NCBI RefSeq assembly: GCF_000600085.1
Contig: NZ_CP006821.1
Coordinates: 682,001-746,000 of the forward strand
DNA from: Helicobacter pylori oki112
GTDB lineage: Bacteria; Campylobacterota; Campylobacteria; Campylobacterales; Helicobacteraceae
DNA: 64,000 nucleotides
Direction: 5' to 3'
Shown: in pieces, positions 19,154-28,338 of the stretch
How the letters are laid out: every line of letters starts with the position of its first letter
Position numbering within the stretch: the first letter of the stretch is position 1
Program-made: the position numbers and the translations under genes
The notes under the pieces: generated by a model
Databases searched by the model: none
What the model was told of the DNA's origin: nothing
What the model saw: only the letters and a program-made list of their open reading frames with translations

Positions 19154-19159
19154 ATTATA
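19154..19159 (-). promoter_or_regulatory. -10 box of the gyrA-flgR operon
   Basis: TATAAT on the minus strand. It is the last clear promoter before six closely packed genes (small ORF, anchored protein, dgkA, gyrA, exported protein, flgR). Internal promoters cannot be excluded. Confidence 0.6.
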
Positions 19160-19324
19160 CCTAGTATTAAATCAAAAAAAAAGAAAAAGAGCTTAAAATT
19201 TTGAAAAAGTCCTAATTTGTGGCTGAATTTGTTAGGATTGAAGAAAAATTCGCTTGAGTTGAATTAACCAAAGCTTTTAGCACCAAGAGGCATAAAGCCT
19301 CTTCATAAAAAGGATTGAGCAATC

Positions 19325-19825
19325 TTAGCGTCTTTCTGGGGGCTGTATGCCTAGCCAATCTTTATAAAACGCCTCTATATCAGGCTCAAAATCATGGATC
19401 ACAGGATACCAAGGAGTTGGGGCTTCAACATCTAAAAGGATGCCGCAATCCGGGCAAATATACTCCCGATACACTTGCCAGTGAGTATCACTGGCTAAGA
19501 GTTTAGGATACACCTCTTCCATTTTTTCTGCTGTATCGCGCACATAGATGTTTGCATGCAATTTCCAGTTCTCCTCTGGAGCGCAAAACGCATGACCGCA
19601 TGAACACTTAATCACCCACTTCTTTTGAGCATCTTGCACCACAAATAAATGCGGTCCCAAGGGTAAGACGATTTTGTCATCAAAATCTACCTTATCTTGC
19701 AACACCTTCAGATACATTTGGAACCTTTCATGATCTTTAGGCATGCTCAGCATTTTTAAGACAGTGTTCCAATCCAAGTTCCCCTCTACCAAATTTTTAA
19801 TTTGTTCTTGTGTGTATTTTGACAT
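19325..19825 (-). CDS. acxC: acetone carboxylase, small (gamma) subunit
   Basis: Smallest subunit of acetone carboxylase, which converts acetone, bicarbonate and ATP to acetoacetate. The 166-residue protein carries cysteine pairs likely to bind a metal (CSCGHAFC near 88 and CPDCG near 137) and ends LGIQPPERR. I chose the ATG at 19825: AGGAG lies 7 nt upstream, whereas an in-frame ATG two codons earlier sits directly against the ribosome site. It is 16 nt downstream of acxB. HP0697 from memory; the acx genes have been reported to help mouse colonisation. Confidence 0.9.
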   Translation of the reverse strand: MSKYTQEQIKNLVEGNLDWNTVLKMLSMPKDHERFQMYLKVLQDKVDFDDKIVLPLGPHLFVVQDAQKKWVIKCSCGHAFCAPEENWKLHANIYVRDTAEKMEEVYPKLLASDTHWQVYREYICPDCGILLDVEAPTPWYPVIHDFEPDIEAFYKDWLGIQPPERR

Positions 19826-19841
19826 GACCATTCTCCTTTCT

Positions 19842-22139
19842 TTATTTCTCATCAACCAACAGAACTGTGCGCACATCAGGCAATTTGCTCAAATCCATCC
19901 TGTATTTAGATCCATAGGTGAATACGCCAAGCTCATCTTCTTTCACGCTCCAGCTCTTTGGCAAGTTCCAAAATGTTTTAAAATCGTTTAAAAACTTGGG
20001 CGAGAGATCAAAGCTAGTCGCATACATGTGCTTAACCTGTTTGGAAGCCTCTTTTTCAAGAATAGCGTTCCTTTCTTGCTCCATCCATTGTTTTACCGGT
20101 ATGGATCTAGCCTTTCTGTTTTCAAGAATTTCTTTTCTTCTGGCTTTCGTTTTGGCTTCATCTCCTACCCAAATGCCGTCTTTATTCTGGCTCACAATCG
20201 CACCATAAACCTTGTAAGCGTATTCTGGCAATAGCTGTTTGCTGTTTAAGTCTTCTAAAATCGCGTTCAAATCCCTTTCAATCGGATCGCCAAATCCAGG
20301 ACCGCCTTTGATGTAATTCAAATACAAGTCATAATTGTCAAAGCAGTTCTCGGTGGTGATGCATTGCTTATCCCTTTTGACTTGAGACGCATGAGAAATG
20401 TGCTTTTCATAATCTCTATCCGTTGGGTTAAAATCGCCCCCCAAAGGCAAGCTGGCGTTATTTTTAATCCTGTTTTTTAAATCGGTGTTGTGCGCTTCAA
20501 ACCTATAACCACTAGCCGCTGGATAGCCCCCCATCATACCCCAATCGCTATTCATGTAACCATTACCCATAAAGAACATGGTCCAATCATGCGCACCCCA
20601 CACCATTCTTAAGGTTTCAAACCCGTTACCGCCTCGATATTTCCCATACCCACCGGTATTGGCTTTGACATTCCTGCCTAGATAAAGAAGAGGCTCTGCC
20701 ATTTCCCAAATTTCAACATCGCCCATATCGCCTTCTGGGTTCCAAATAGCTGCTGCGTGATTCAAGCCGTCCTTTATCGCACAAGCCCCAGTCCCACAAG
20801 AACTCGTCTCAAAGCTATTCACCGCATGGATTTCTCCATCCTGGTTGATACCACCGCCTTGCAACCAATTGGAAGTGTTAGCGTTCCCAGAATTGACCTC
20901 TTCTAAATACCCTCGGCTGTAATACGCTTGAGACAAGCCTCTCCACAAAGCGCTCCAGCCTGATACCAAGAAATGCCACGCATAAGCATGCCCGGTGCGC
21001 CTGTCATCTGGATTCATCCAAGTCCCTTTTTTGAGTCTGAATTGAGTCGCAAAATAAGCACCATCGTTGATGCGAGAAGTGGGTATCAGCGTTTGAGTCA
21101 TCATCACCCAAATACCGCTAGTGAAAGACACTTGGTTGCAATTGAAAGAGTGCCATCCCCACCTAGACGCACCATCAAAATCCAATTTCCATGTAGCGTC
21201 TTTATTGATAGTGATTTCCACAGGAGAGTGCATGATCGTGTCTAGCTTAGCAAATTCAGAGCACACGCCAATATCTTTATGTGCATAAGGCACATCCACA
21301 AACGCTACCTTTCTATACTTGCCTGGTATGGTCATGGATTTGATCCTAGAGATAAGGCCTCTCCTCCCTTCTTCAATCACCTCATCAATAAATCGCATGT
21401 AAGAATCAATGCCGTCTTCTTTAATGACTTCCATCACTAAATCCCTAATCATATGGCACCCTGCAATCCTAGTCCTTTCATCCAAAATCCAATATTTAGG
21501 CGTGCGAACCGATCTTTGAGATTCATGCAACCAATCTTTAAAGCTTTCATCGTTCGCTCCTGTTTTACGGCAAGTGATCATGTATCCATCCCCAAATCTT
21601 TGAACCTGTCCAGTGCTCATCGATCCTGGAGTAACCGAACCGGTATCAATCACATGCGTAACGCCACCTACCCACCCAATCAATTTTTCATCGTGAAAAA
21701 TAGGCACAAGAGTCATAATATCGCATGGGTGCACATTCCCAATCGCGCAGTCGTTATTGGTGAAAATATCCTTGTCATTGATACCGGGGTTATCTTCCCA
21801 ATTATTCTCTACCATGTATTTGATAGCTGATCCCATAGTGCCTACATGGATAATGATACCCGTAGAAGTCAGCACGCTATCGCCCACAGCGTTATAAAGC
21901 GTGAAGCACAACTCACCCTCTTGCTCAACAATAGGGCTAGCCGCAATCCTTTTAGCTGTTTCTCTAGCATGCACGATACCGCCCCTTAGTTTAGAGAACA
22001 TCTTCTCATAACCGATCGGATCTCTTTCTTTAAACTCTAGTTTTTTGAGACCATTATAATGCCCTGTTTTTTCTGTCCTGGCTAGAATTTCATCTCTAGC
22101 TTGTTTTAAAGTTTTGCCGTTTTTCAATAAATTTGCCAT
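19842..22139 (-). CDS. acxB: acetone carboxylase, large subunit (HyuB-like)
   Basis: The 765-residue subunit belongs to the hydantoinase B/oxoprolinase family. Visible family features include REKxP-type segments replaced by ETAKRIAASPIVEQEGE near 60, the metal-site region NNDCAIGNVHPCDIMTLVPI near 128-148, and the Gly-rich stretch NSFETSSCGTGACAIKDGLNHAAAIWNPEGD (in parts) near 445. The length matches acetone carboxylase rather than the shorter hydantoinases. AAAGGAG lies 7 nt before the ATG. It is 11 nt downstream of acxA and part of one operon with acxA and acxC. HP0696. Confidence 0.92.
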   Translation of the reverse strand: MANLLKNGKTLKQARDEILARTEKTGHYNGLKKLEFKERDPIGYEKMFSKLRGGIVHARETAKRIAASPIVEQEGELCFTLYNAVGDSVLTSTGIIIHVGTMGSAIKYMVENNWEDNPGINDKDIFTNNDCAIGNVHPCDIMTLVPIFHDEKLIGWVGGVTHVIDTGSVTPGSMSTGQVQRFGDGYMITCRKTGANDESFKDWLHESQRSVRTPKYWILDERTRIAGCHMIRDLVMEVIKEDGIDSYMRFIDEVIEEGRRGLISRIKSMTIPGKYRKVAFVDVPYAHKDIGVCSEFAKLDTIMHSPVEITINKDATWKLDFDGASRWGWHSFNCNQVSFTSGIWVMMTQTLIPTSRINDGAYFATQFRLKKGTWMNPDDRRTGHAYAWHFLVSGWSALWRGLSQAYYSRGYLEEVNSGNANTSNWLQGGGINQDGEIHAVNSFETSSCGTGACAIKDGLNHAAAIWNPEGDMGDVEIWEMAEPLLYLGRNVKANTGGYGKYRGGNGFETLRMVWGAHDWTMFFMGNGYMNSDWGMMGGYPAASGYRFEAHNTDLKNRIKNNASLPLGGDFNPTDRDYEKHISHASQVKRDKQCITTENCFDNYDLYLNYIKGGPGFGDPIERDLNAILEDLNSKQLLPEYAYKVYGAIVSQNKDGIWVGDEAKTKARRKEILENRKARSIPVKQWMEQERNAILEKEASKQVKHMYATSFDLSPKFLNDFKTFWNLPKSWSVKEDELGVFTYGSKYRMDLSKLPDVRTVLLVDEK

Positions 22140-22150
22140 TTTGAACTCCT

Positions 22151-24292
22151 TTATTTAATTTCTTTCAAGTGGAACAATCGGTGTTTGTCTAGTTTTGTCG
22201 CAAAGCCTTTGGGTATCACGAAAGTGGTCGCATCTGATTCCACGATCGCAGGCCCTATGACTTCATTTCCAGGCAATAATTTTTCCATTTGCCACACATC
22301 TGCATCCACCCATTTTTTATGCCGATAGAATTTTCTAACGCCTATTTTGGCTTCTTTTGGGGGCGTAGCGCCATGCTCTTTTTCAACCGGAATCACAGGT
22401 TTTTGCGTAGCCACAACACCACGCATGATCACACCGGTCACGCTAAAACCAAGCTCTGGAGAACACGCTGATTCAGAATAAACACGAGCGTAGGTTTTTT
22501 CATATTCTTTGACAATCTCTTCCCAATCAGCCACGCTTGTAGCTTTTAACACAGGAGAAGTGATCTCTAAGTCATTCAATTGCCCCATATACTGCATCCT
22601 GTATCCAGGTCTTAAGATCACATCTTTTTGAGAAAAGCCATTGATCTTGAACTCTTCAATCACTTTGAGAGTCAATTCATCCCATGCGTCTTGAATGATT
22701 TTGCATGCTTCTACTTTTGACTTGTCTGAAGAATACTGCGGAATGGCAATATCCACGCTCTTGTCGTATCTGTATTCAAAATCAGCGCAAGCGCAACCAA
22801 AAGCACTAAATCCAGCCGCCCATGCAGGCACTACCACATCCTTAAACCCTAAACCTTCTGTATAGCCATAGGTATGCACAGGCCCCGCGCCACCATACGA
22901 AAAGCACACAAAATCAGATGGGCTATACCCTTTAGCGCTAATGTTGGATCGCAAGTATTCTTTAAGCTCCAAATCAAGTAGCTCAATCACGCCAGCAGCT
23001 GCATCTTCTACGCTAATGCCTAGCGGATCAGCGATTTGCTCTTTAATGTGTTTTTTAGCCCTATCCACATCTAATTTAATCAAACCGCCTAAGAAATTAT
23101 CCGGGTTCAAATAGCCTAAAACAATATGGCAATCGGTTACTGAAACCGTGTCTAATCCGCTGTCTTTCCAACAAGTGCCAACTCTATACCCCGCACTGTC
23201 AGGCCCTAGTTTGACAGATCGGCTGTGCGGATCAATGCGCACAAAACTCCCAGCACCTGCACCAACGGAATCCATAGCCACAAGCGGTAGAGATAAAACA
23301 AGGCGCGCCATATCAGGGTCAGAAGCGATGTTGAAATTGCTCTTAACGATAAGCGCCATATCAAAGCTCGTGCCACCAATATCGCTGCATGCAATATTGT
23401 CATAACCAAGCGTTTCGCCTAGCAATTTAGATCCGATCACGCCTCCAATAGGGCCGCTCACAATAGTCCTAGCGAGCTCCTTAGCTTTCCAGCTAATGGT
23501 GCCTCCATGCGTTGCCATCACACGAAGATCGAATTTAGCGCCATGCTCTTTGAAGCGGTTGCTGACTTTAGAGAGAGTTTGTCTGCTTGGCTCAGCCGCA
23601 TAAGCTTCTAAGATAGTGGTGTTCATTCTGTGGCTTTCTTTTCTTTGAGGGTAGTAATCCACCGAAGCGAATACGGGAATATTTTTACCCAACTTTTCAA
23701 TCTCTTTTAACGCTATATCTCTAACGATCCGCTCGCTTTCAGCGTTTTTATGAGATTGCAACAAGCAAATCACAATGGCCTTTGCACCTGCTTCTAAAAG
23801 CTCCTTAACAGCAACTTTAACCTCTTCTTGGCGCACTGGGATAACCACTTGCCCCTTGACATCGGTTCTTTCTGTAACGCCTCTAATCCTTTTTAAAGGA
23901 ATCAGCGGATCATCATACTTGTGCGTGTTGATGTGCAATCTTTCTTCTAGTGCATACCCCAAGTAGGATTGCAACGCCCTGCCCATAGAATGCATTTGTT
24001 CAAAACCCTTATTGCAAATTAGGCCCACTTCCATCCCACGCCTTTGGACAACCCGATTGAGCATCGCCGTGCCTGAGTACACGCAAGTGACCAACTCTGG
24101 ATAAACCTTATTCACATCTGATTTCCAGTGCGATAAAGCGTCTTGTGAGCTATTGTAAATAGCTAAGCTCTCATCTTCTGGGTTGCTTTGGGCTTTACCA
24201 ACTACGAAACTGCCATTTTCTTTCACAAAAAATGTGTCCGTCATGGTGCCGCCGGCATCAATACCCATCACCTGAACTCTTGCGTCTTTCAT
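22151..24292 (-). CDS. acxA: acetone carboxylase, ATP-binding subunit (HyuA-like)
   Basis: The 713-residue subunit is of the hydantoinase A/oxoprolinase family with an actin-like ATPase fold. The phosphate-1 loop is MGIDAGGTMTDTFFV near 9-23; the second nucleotide motif is CSDIGGTSFDMALI near 305; SYGGAGPVHTYGYTEGLG follows near 463. It probably activates acetone or bicarbonate by phosphorylation using ATP. AAGGAG lies 8 nt before the ATG. As first gene of acxABC it carries the operon promoter, with a T16 tract (A16 on the coding strand) near the -35 position and a 12-bp direct repeat in the leader. HP0695. Confidence 0.92.
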   Translation of the reverse strand: MKDARVQVMGIDAGGTMTDTFFVKENGSFVVGKAQSNPEDESLAIYNSSQDALSHWKSDVNKVYPELVTCVYSGTAMLNRVVQRRGMEVGLICNKGFEQMHSMGRALQSYLGYALEERLHINTHKYDDPLIPLKRIRGVTERTDVKGQVVIPVRQEEVKVAVKELLEAGAKAIVICLLQSHKNAESERIVRDIALKEIEKLGKNIPVFASVDYYPQRKESHRMNTTILEAYAAEPSRQTLSKVSNRFKEHGAKFDLRVMATHGGTISWKAKELARTIVSGPIGGVIGSKLLGETLGYDNIACSDIGGTSFDMALIVKSNFNIASDPDMARLVLSLPLVAMDSVGAGAGSFVRIDPHSRSVKLGPDSAGYRVGTCWKDSGLDTVSVTDCHIVLGYLNPDNFLGGLIKLDVDRAKKHIKEQIADPLGISVEDAAAGVIELLDLELKEYLRSNISAKGYSPSDFVCFSYGGAGPVHTYGYTEGLGFKDVVVPAWAAGFSAFGCACADFEYRYDKSVDIAIPQYSSDKSKVEACKIIQDAWDELTLKVIEEFKINGFSQKDVILRPGYRMQYMGQLNDLEITSPVLKATSVADWEEIVKEYEKTYARVYSESACSPELGFSVTGVIMRGVVATQKPVIPVEKEHGATPPKEAKIGVRKFYRHKKWVDADVWQMEKLLPGNEVIGPAIVESDATTFVIPKGFATKLDKHRLFHLKEIK

Positions 24293-24322
24293 TTTTTAGA
24301 CTCCTTAGTATTAAAGTGTTGT

Positions 24323-24347
24323 TCAAGGTAACCTATCAAGGTAACCT
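24323..24347 (-). repeat. direct repeat in the acx leader
   Basis: TCAAGGTAACCT occurs at 24323-24334 and 24336-24347, a 13-bp period. It covers the expected transcript start and early leader of acxA. Confidence 0.7.
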
Positions 24348-24353
24348 GTTTGA

Positions 24354-24359
24354 ATTATA
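24354..24359 (-). promoter_or_regulatory. -10 box of acxABC
   Basis: TATAAT on the minus strand, 62 nt upstream of the acxA ATG. It is the only good -10 in the gap. Confidence 0.65.
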
Positions 24360-24383
24360 GGACAGATTTTAAAATGGAAATCG

Positions 24384-24399
24384 TTTTTTTTTTTTTTTT
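24384..24399. repeat. T16 homopolymer upstream of the acx promoter
   Basis: Sixteen T residues (A16 on the acxA coding strand) centred about 35 bp upstream of the -10 box. Such tracts vary in length by slippage and tune several H. pylori outer-membrane protein promoters. Confidence 0.85.
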
Positions 24400-24500
24400 A
24401 AGCCAATCAGTGAAAATTTAGTGTGTGAAGTGAATAATAGTAATAAGTTCATTCAAAAAAATATCATATAGGGATAAAAAATATTAAACCTATTATTAAA

Positions 24501-25502
24501 TCAAAAGGCAAAATTCAATTCTAAAGTGCCGATTTGGTGGTGTTTAGGCTGGGATTGAAAGGTTTTACTAATATCGGTAATCGTAAAAGCCACCCTAAAG
24601 CTGCGCCACATCATAGCCGCTCCTATTTCACTGGCATAAACAAAGTATTCCAAATTAGCAATGCCCCTAGTTTCAGGGCTATTGCCTTGAATGAAGATGT
24701 TAAGGGGTTGGAAGCGCCCAAAAGCCCCTACAAAAAAATAGACGGAAAATTTATCGCTATAAGGCATGCCTCCATCAAAAGCGGTATTGACCTTATTGAC
24801 CCCATAATCAGCGTCTAGGTTATACCCAGCCCTAAAGAGCGAGCCGAGTTGGAAATAATCCCTCGCATTACCCAATTCCACATTAAACCCAGGCATTAAC
24901 TCCATAGAAAAAAAACGAGTCTTTAAAAGGGGGACTTTTTTGAGCAATTGGTAGTGCAATTCAAAGATAAATTCGTTTTTGAGCTGCGTGTTCCAGCCAT
25001 AAAATTGGGGGTCATGACCCCATTTATGAATGAGACGCTGCGTTTGAGCGGCCAAAGAATCTTGCCCTGTTGCGCCTAAAGAAAGCGTGAATAACTCCAT
25101 AAAAGTTTGATGGCGGTTATACACATTCAAATTCACCCTCAAATACCCTCCATAAGGGTGGTTGTCATGCAAATGCACCAGTTTTCTGTTTTCAAGTGAA
25201 GGGGTATACATGTCTTGGGCGAGAGAAATGCCAAAACGAGTAACCCTAGGGCTTTTATTGAAAAACCCTAAATACGAAGTCCATTTCATCGCTTTATTTT
25301 TAGAAAAATCAAACTCTTTAGTAGAAAAGCCTATTTGGTTGCCTGCGGTATAATACTCATCAATGTAAGGGTTGATATAACCATCATTTTCAGTCATCAA
25401 ATTGATAGAATAGCGTTTAGAGGGCGTTAATGGGGTAAGAATATCCTCTTTTGCCCATGCAAACGTTCCTAATAATAAACATAAAATGAATTTGAAAAAC
25501 AA
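24501..25502 (-). CDS. lpxR: lipid A 3'-O-deacylase LpxR
   Basis: Outer-membrane barrel enzyme that removes the 3'-linked acyl chains from lipid A, giving the tetra-acylated, weakly inflammatory H. pylori form. The 333-residue precursor has a signal peptide ending FAWA-KED. The catalytic set of the family can be placed: MTENDGYINP near 36 holds the Asn-Asp pair, EYYTAGNQIGF follows, and the active-site His is in HDNHPYGGYLR near 115. It ends in a barrel strand with terminal Phe (LELNFAF). The start is TTG with AGAGGAAG upstream. HP0694, shown to be LpxR as I recall. Its placement between the acx and sco genes has no obvious metabolic link. Confidence 0.9.
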   Translation of the reverse strand: MFFKFILCLLLGTFAWAKEDILTPLTPSKRYSINLMTENDGYINPYIDEYYTAGNQIGFSTKEFDFSKNKAMKWTSYLGFFNKSPRVTRFGISLAQDMYTPSLENRKLVHLHDNHPYGGYLRVNLNVYNRHQTFMELFTLSLGATGQDSLAAQTQRLIHKWGHDPQFYGWNTQLKNEFIFELHYQLLKKVPLLKTRFFSMELMPGFNVELGNARDYFQLGSLFRAGYNLDADYGVNKVNTAFDGGMPYSDKFSVYFFVGAFGRFQPLNIFIQGNSPETRGIANLEYFVYASEIGAAMMWRSFRVAFTITDISKTFQSQPKHHQIGTLELNFAF

Positions 25503-25626
25503 AACACTTCCTCTTAGGTTATTATGGGGTTATTGTAACGAAATAAGGCTTAATTGCAAGAGCGTTTAAAGGGTAAAAGAGAAATTCTACCCCATTGAAA
25601 AGAGCGTGGTTTTAGGCATAAAAAAC

Positions 25627-26991
25627 TCACACTAAAAAATAAAACACCCCACACACGACTAAGCCTACAAAAATTAAAGTCAAAACGCAATAGCCCATAA
25701 TATCTTTAGCGCCCAAACCTGCAATGGCTAAAGCGGGCAAAGCCCAAAAAGGCTGTATCATATTCGTCCAAGCGTCTCCCCAAGCGATAGCCATAGAAAC
25801 CACGCCCGGATCCACCCCCAAGCTTTGCCCTGCAGGGAGCATGATAGGAGCTTGAATCGCCCATTGCCCTCCGCCAGAGGGGATGAAAATATTGACAATC
25901 CCTGCGCTCAAAAAAGTCATGAGCGCGAAAGTTTTTTCATTAGCGATGTGCGTGAAGGCTAAAGAAAGCATTTGCGCTAAAGAATGACCCCCCACGCTAT
26001 GGCTTGCCATCATTCCCATAATCCCAGCATAAAAAGGGAATTGCAATAAAATCCCAGCCACGCTCCTAGCGGAATAATTGATCGCTTTCACATAAGCTAA
26101 AGGGGTTTTATGGAGCAAAATCCCTAAAAAAAGGAAAATCGTATTGACAATATTTAAACTAAGCCCTCCTCCTTTAAAAAAATAAATACCAAGATACCCA
26201 AAACCCAAAAAAACCAAAAGATAAGAAAGCAAAGCGCTGTTTTCCAAAAAATGCGCGATCGTTTTGTCTTGTTGGTGATCAATGAGTTCTGTTTCCTTGT
26301 ATTCGTCTTTTAAAAGCTTTGCATCAATCCCAATGATTTCTTCCTTTTTAGGGTGGATTATTGCCATTAAAAAGGGTAACCCTACAAGAATGATCCCTAT
26401 GATGATTAAATTATATGCAGAAAAAATCGTCTGACTGATGGGAATAGCTTTTTCAATCACCCCAGCGCTTATTTTGGATAGATTTTCATTTTGGGTGGCA
26501 ACGCTTAAAGGGATAGAGCCTGATAAGCCCCCATGCCAGATGACAAAACCCGAATAAGCGCTAGCAATAAGCAGCCTGTAATCCACCCCTTTAACATTTT
26601 TGGCGATCTCTTTTGCAAAAATCGCACTGATCACTAAGCCAAAACCCCAGTTGATCCAATTAGCGATTAATGACAAAAAGGTAACCAACCATAAAGCCGT
26701 ATAATACCCTTTAGGTAAAGACGCTAGATATTTTAAAAGTTTTTGGACTAATTTAGCGCTAGCCAGAGCCTGACCCAACACCAAAATAAGAGCCATTTGC
26801 ATAGAAAAACCTAAAAGCGTCCAAGTGCCATTCCCCCAACTAGAAATGACAGAAAAAGCGTCTTGCCCTGTCAAACCATAAACAAGAACAAACACGATAA
26901 ACGATAAAAGAGCGACCAAGACAAAAGAGTCCGGCAAACATTTAGACGCCAAAAACACGCATGCTGAAGTCAAATGCCTTAATAAAAACAT
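25627..26991 (-). CDS. atoE: short-chain fatty acid transporter AtoE family
   Basis: Polytopic membrane permease of the AtoE/TIGR00366-type family, thought to import short-chain acids such as acetoacetate or butyrate. The 454-residue protein has about a dozen hydrophobic segments and family patches: TWTLLGFSMQMALILVLGQAL near 58, NWGFGLVISAIFAKEIAKN near 114, and IPSGGGQWAIQAPIMLPA near 374. I chose the ATG at 26991, 5-6 nt after AAAAGGGG; GTG and TTG codons lie just before it, inside the spacer. It directly follows scoB, so uptake and activation of acetoacetate are likely coupled. HP0693. Confidence 0.9.
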   Translation of the reverse strand: MFLLRHLTSACVFLASKCLPDSFVLVALLSFIVFVLVYGLTGQDAFSVISSWGNGTWTLLGFSMQMALILVLGQALASAKLVQKLLKYLASLPKGYYTALWLVTFLSLIANWINWGFGLVISAIFAKEIAKNVKGVDYRLLIASAYSGFVIWHGGLSGSIPLSVATQNENLSKISAGVIEKAIPISQTIFSAYNLIIIGIILVGLPFLMAIIHPKKEEIIGIDAKLLKDEYKETELIDHQQDKTIAHFLENSALLSYLLVFLGFGYLGIYFFKGGGLSLNIVNTIFLFLGILLHKTPLAYVKAINYSARSVAGILLQFPFYAGIMGMMASHSVGGHSLAQMLSLAFTHIANEKTFALMTFLSAGIVNIFIPSGGGQWAIQAPIMLPAGQSLGVDPGVVSMAIAWGDAWTNMIQPFWALPALAIAGLGAKDIMGYCVLTLIFVGLVVCGVFYFLV

Positions 26992-27009
26992 CAACACCCC
27001 TTTTATAAG

Positions 27010-27633
27010 CTATAAGCGCACTTCAAATTCAGCTTCTGTTTTTTCTTTCACTTGATCAAGGCTGACACCTTCTTGCAATTCCACTAACTTCATGGCATTA
27101 TTGGAAAACTCAAACACCGCTAAATCCGTTATCAATTGATGCACCACGCCTTTTCCTGTTAAGGGCAATGAGCATTCTTTTTTCACTTTAGACTCCCCGT
27201 ATTTGTTGCAATGCTCCATGATGACAATCACTTTTTTAGCGCCATGCACCAGATCCATAGCCCCTCCCATGCCTTTTATGAGCTTTTTAGGGATCATCCA
27301 ATTAGCCAAATCCCCATTTTGTGAGACTTCCATCCCTCCTAAAATCGCTAAATCAATATGCCCCCCACGAATCATCGCAAACGAATCCGCGCTGTTGAAA
27401 AACGAAGCGCCCGGCACCACGGTCACGGTTTCCTTGCCTGCATTAATGAGATCCGCATCAACGCCCCCCTCTAAAGGGTAAGCGCCAATCCCTAATAGCC
27501 CGTTCTCGCTTTGGAAAACAATATTCATCCCGCTCACTTCATTAGCCACAAGCGTGGGCAAGCCTATCCCTAAATTCACATACATGCCCTCTTTCAATTC
27601 CTTTGCCGCTCTTTTAATGATAGCCTCTCTCAT
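27010..27633 (-). CDS. scoB: succinyl-CoA:3-ketoacid CoA-transferase subunit B
   Basis: Beta subunit of SCOT, which moves CoA from succinyl-CoA to acetoacetate. The 207-residue length is typical. The catalytic Glu lies in [12 protein letters not shown] near 40, the loop that forms the enzyme-CoA thioester. [23 protein letters not shown] follows near 89 (broken here by family-conserved GG and N). It overlaps scoA by 4 nt (ATGA), so subunits are made in equal amounts. HP0692. Confidence 0.95.
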   Translation of the reverse strand: MREAIIKRAAKELKEGMYVNLGIGLPTLVANEVSGMNIVFQSENGLLGIGAYPLEGGVDADLINAGKETVTVVPGASFFNSADSFAMIRGGHIDLAILGGMEVSQNGDLANWMIPKKLIKGMGGAMDLVHGAKKVIVIMEHCNKYGESKVKKECSLPLTGKGVVHQLITDLAVFEFSNNAMKLVELQEGVSLDQVKEKTEAEFEVRL

Positions 27634-28328
27634 TTCGCGCTCCTTGTTGTGATTTTTTCTATCCGTTTTTCAAATTTCTCGCCCTTATAGATGTGTTGCA
27701 CATAGATTCCTGGCAAGTGTATTTCATCTGGGTCTAATTCCCCGGCCGGGACAATTTCTTCCACTTCAGCGACGCATATTTTTGCCGCCATCGCGCACAA
27801 GGGATTAAAGTTTCTAGCCGTTTTTCTAAACACCAAGTTCCCAAGAGTGTCGCTTTTATAGGCTTTGATAAGCCCGTAATCGCCCGTTATCGCTCTTTCT
27901 AAAATATACTCCTTGCCGTTAAACTCCCTTGATTCCTTGCCTTGAGCGATCAGAGTCCCAACTCCGGTTGGGGTGTAGTAAGCGGGTATCCCAGCCCCTC
28001 CAGCGCGCAAGTTTTCAGCCAGCGTGCCTTGTGGTGTCAAAACGACTTCAATTTCTCCGTTCAGCATTTGCGATTCAAAAATCTTATTCTCCCCCACATA
28101 GGAAGCGATAATCTTTTTAATCTGCTTTTTTTCTAAAAGAATGCCAAGCCCAAAATCATCAACGCCGCAATTATTGCTCACGACAATCAAATCCTTGATG
28201 CCTTTCTTATAAATGTAATCAATGGCGTATTCGGGTATCCCGCACAGCCCAAAACCGCCCACTAAAATAGTGTCCCCGTCTTTTAACCCGCTCAATGCTT
28301 TGTCTAAATCGGTTATAACCTTGTTCAT
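27630..28328 (-). CDS. scoA: succinyl-CoA:3-ketoacid CoA-transferase subunit A
   Basis: Alpha subunit of SCOT. The 232-residue protein contains the family I CoA-transferase glycine loop [14 protein letters not shown] near 20-33, [15 protein letters not shown] near 51, and [15 protein letters not shown] near 111. With ScoB and the thiolase next to it, it completes conversion of acetoacetate to two acetyl-CoA. It lies 10 nt downstream of the thiolase gene with AAGGAGA before the ATG. HP0691. Confidence 0.95.
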   Translation of the reverse strand: MNKVITDLDKALSGLKDGDTILVGGFGLCGIPEYAIDYIYKKGIKDLIVVSNNCGVDDFGLGILLEKKQIKKIIASYVGENKIFESQMLNGEIEVVLTPQGTLAENLRAGGAGIPAYYTPTGVGTLIAQGKESREFNGKEYILERAITGDYGLIKAYKSDTLGNLVFRKTARNFNPLCAMAAKICVAEVEEIVPAGELDPDEIHLPGIYVQHIYKGEKFEKRIEKITTRSAK

Positions 28329-28338
28329 CTCATTCTCC

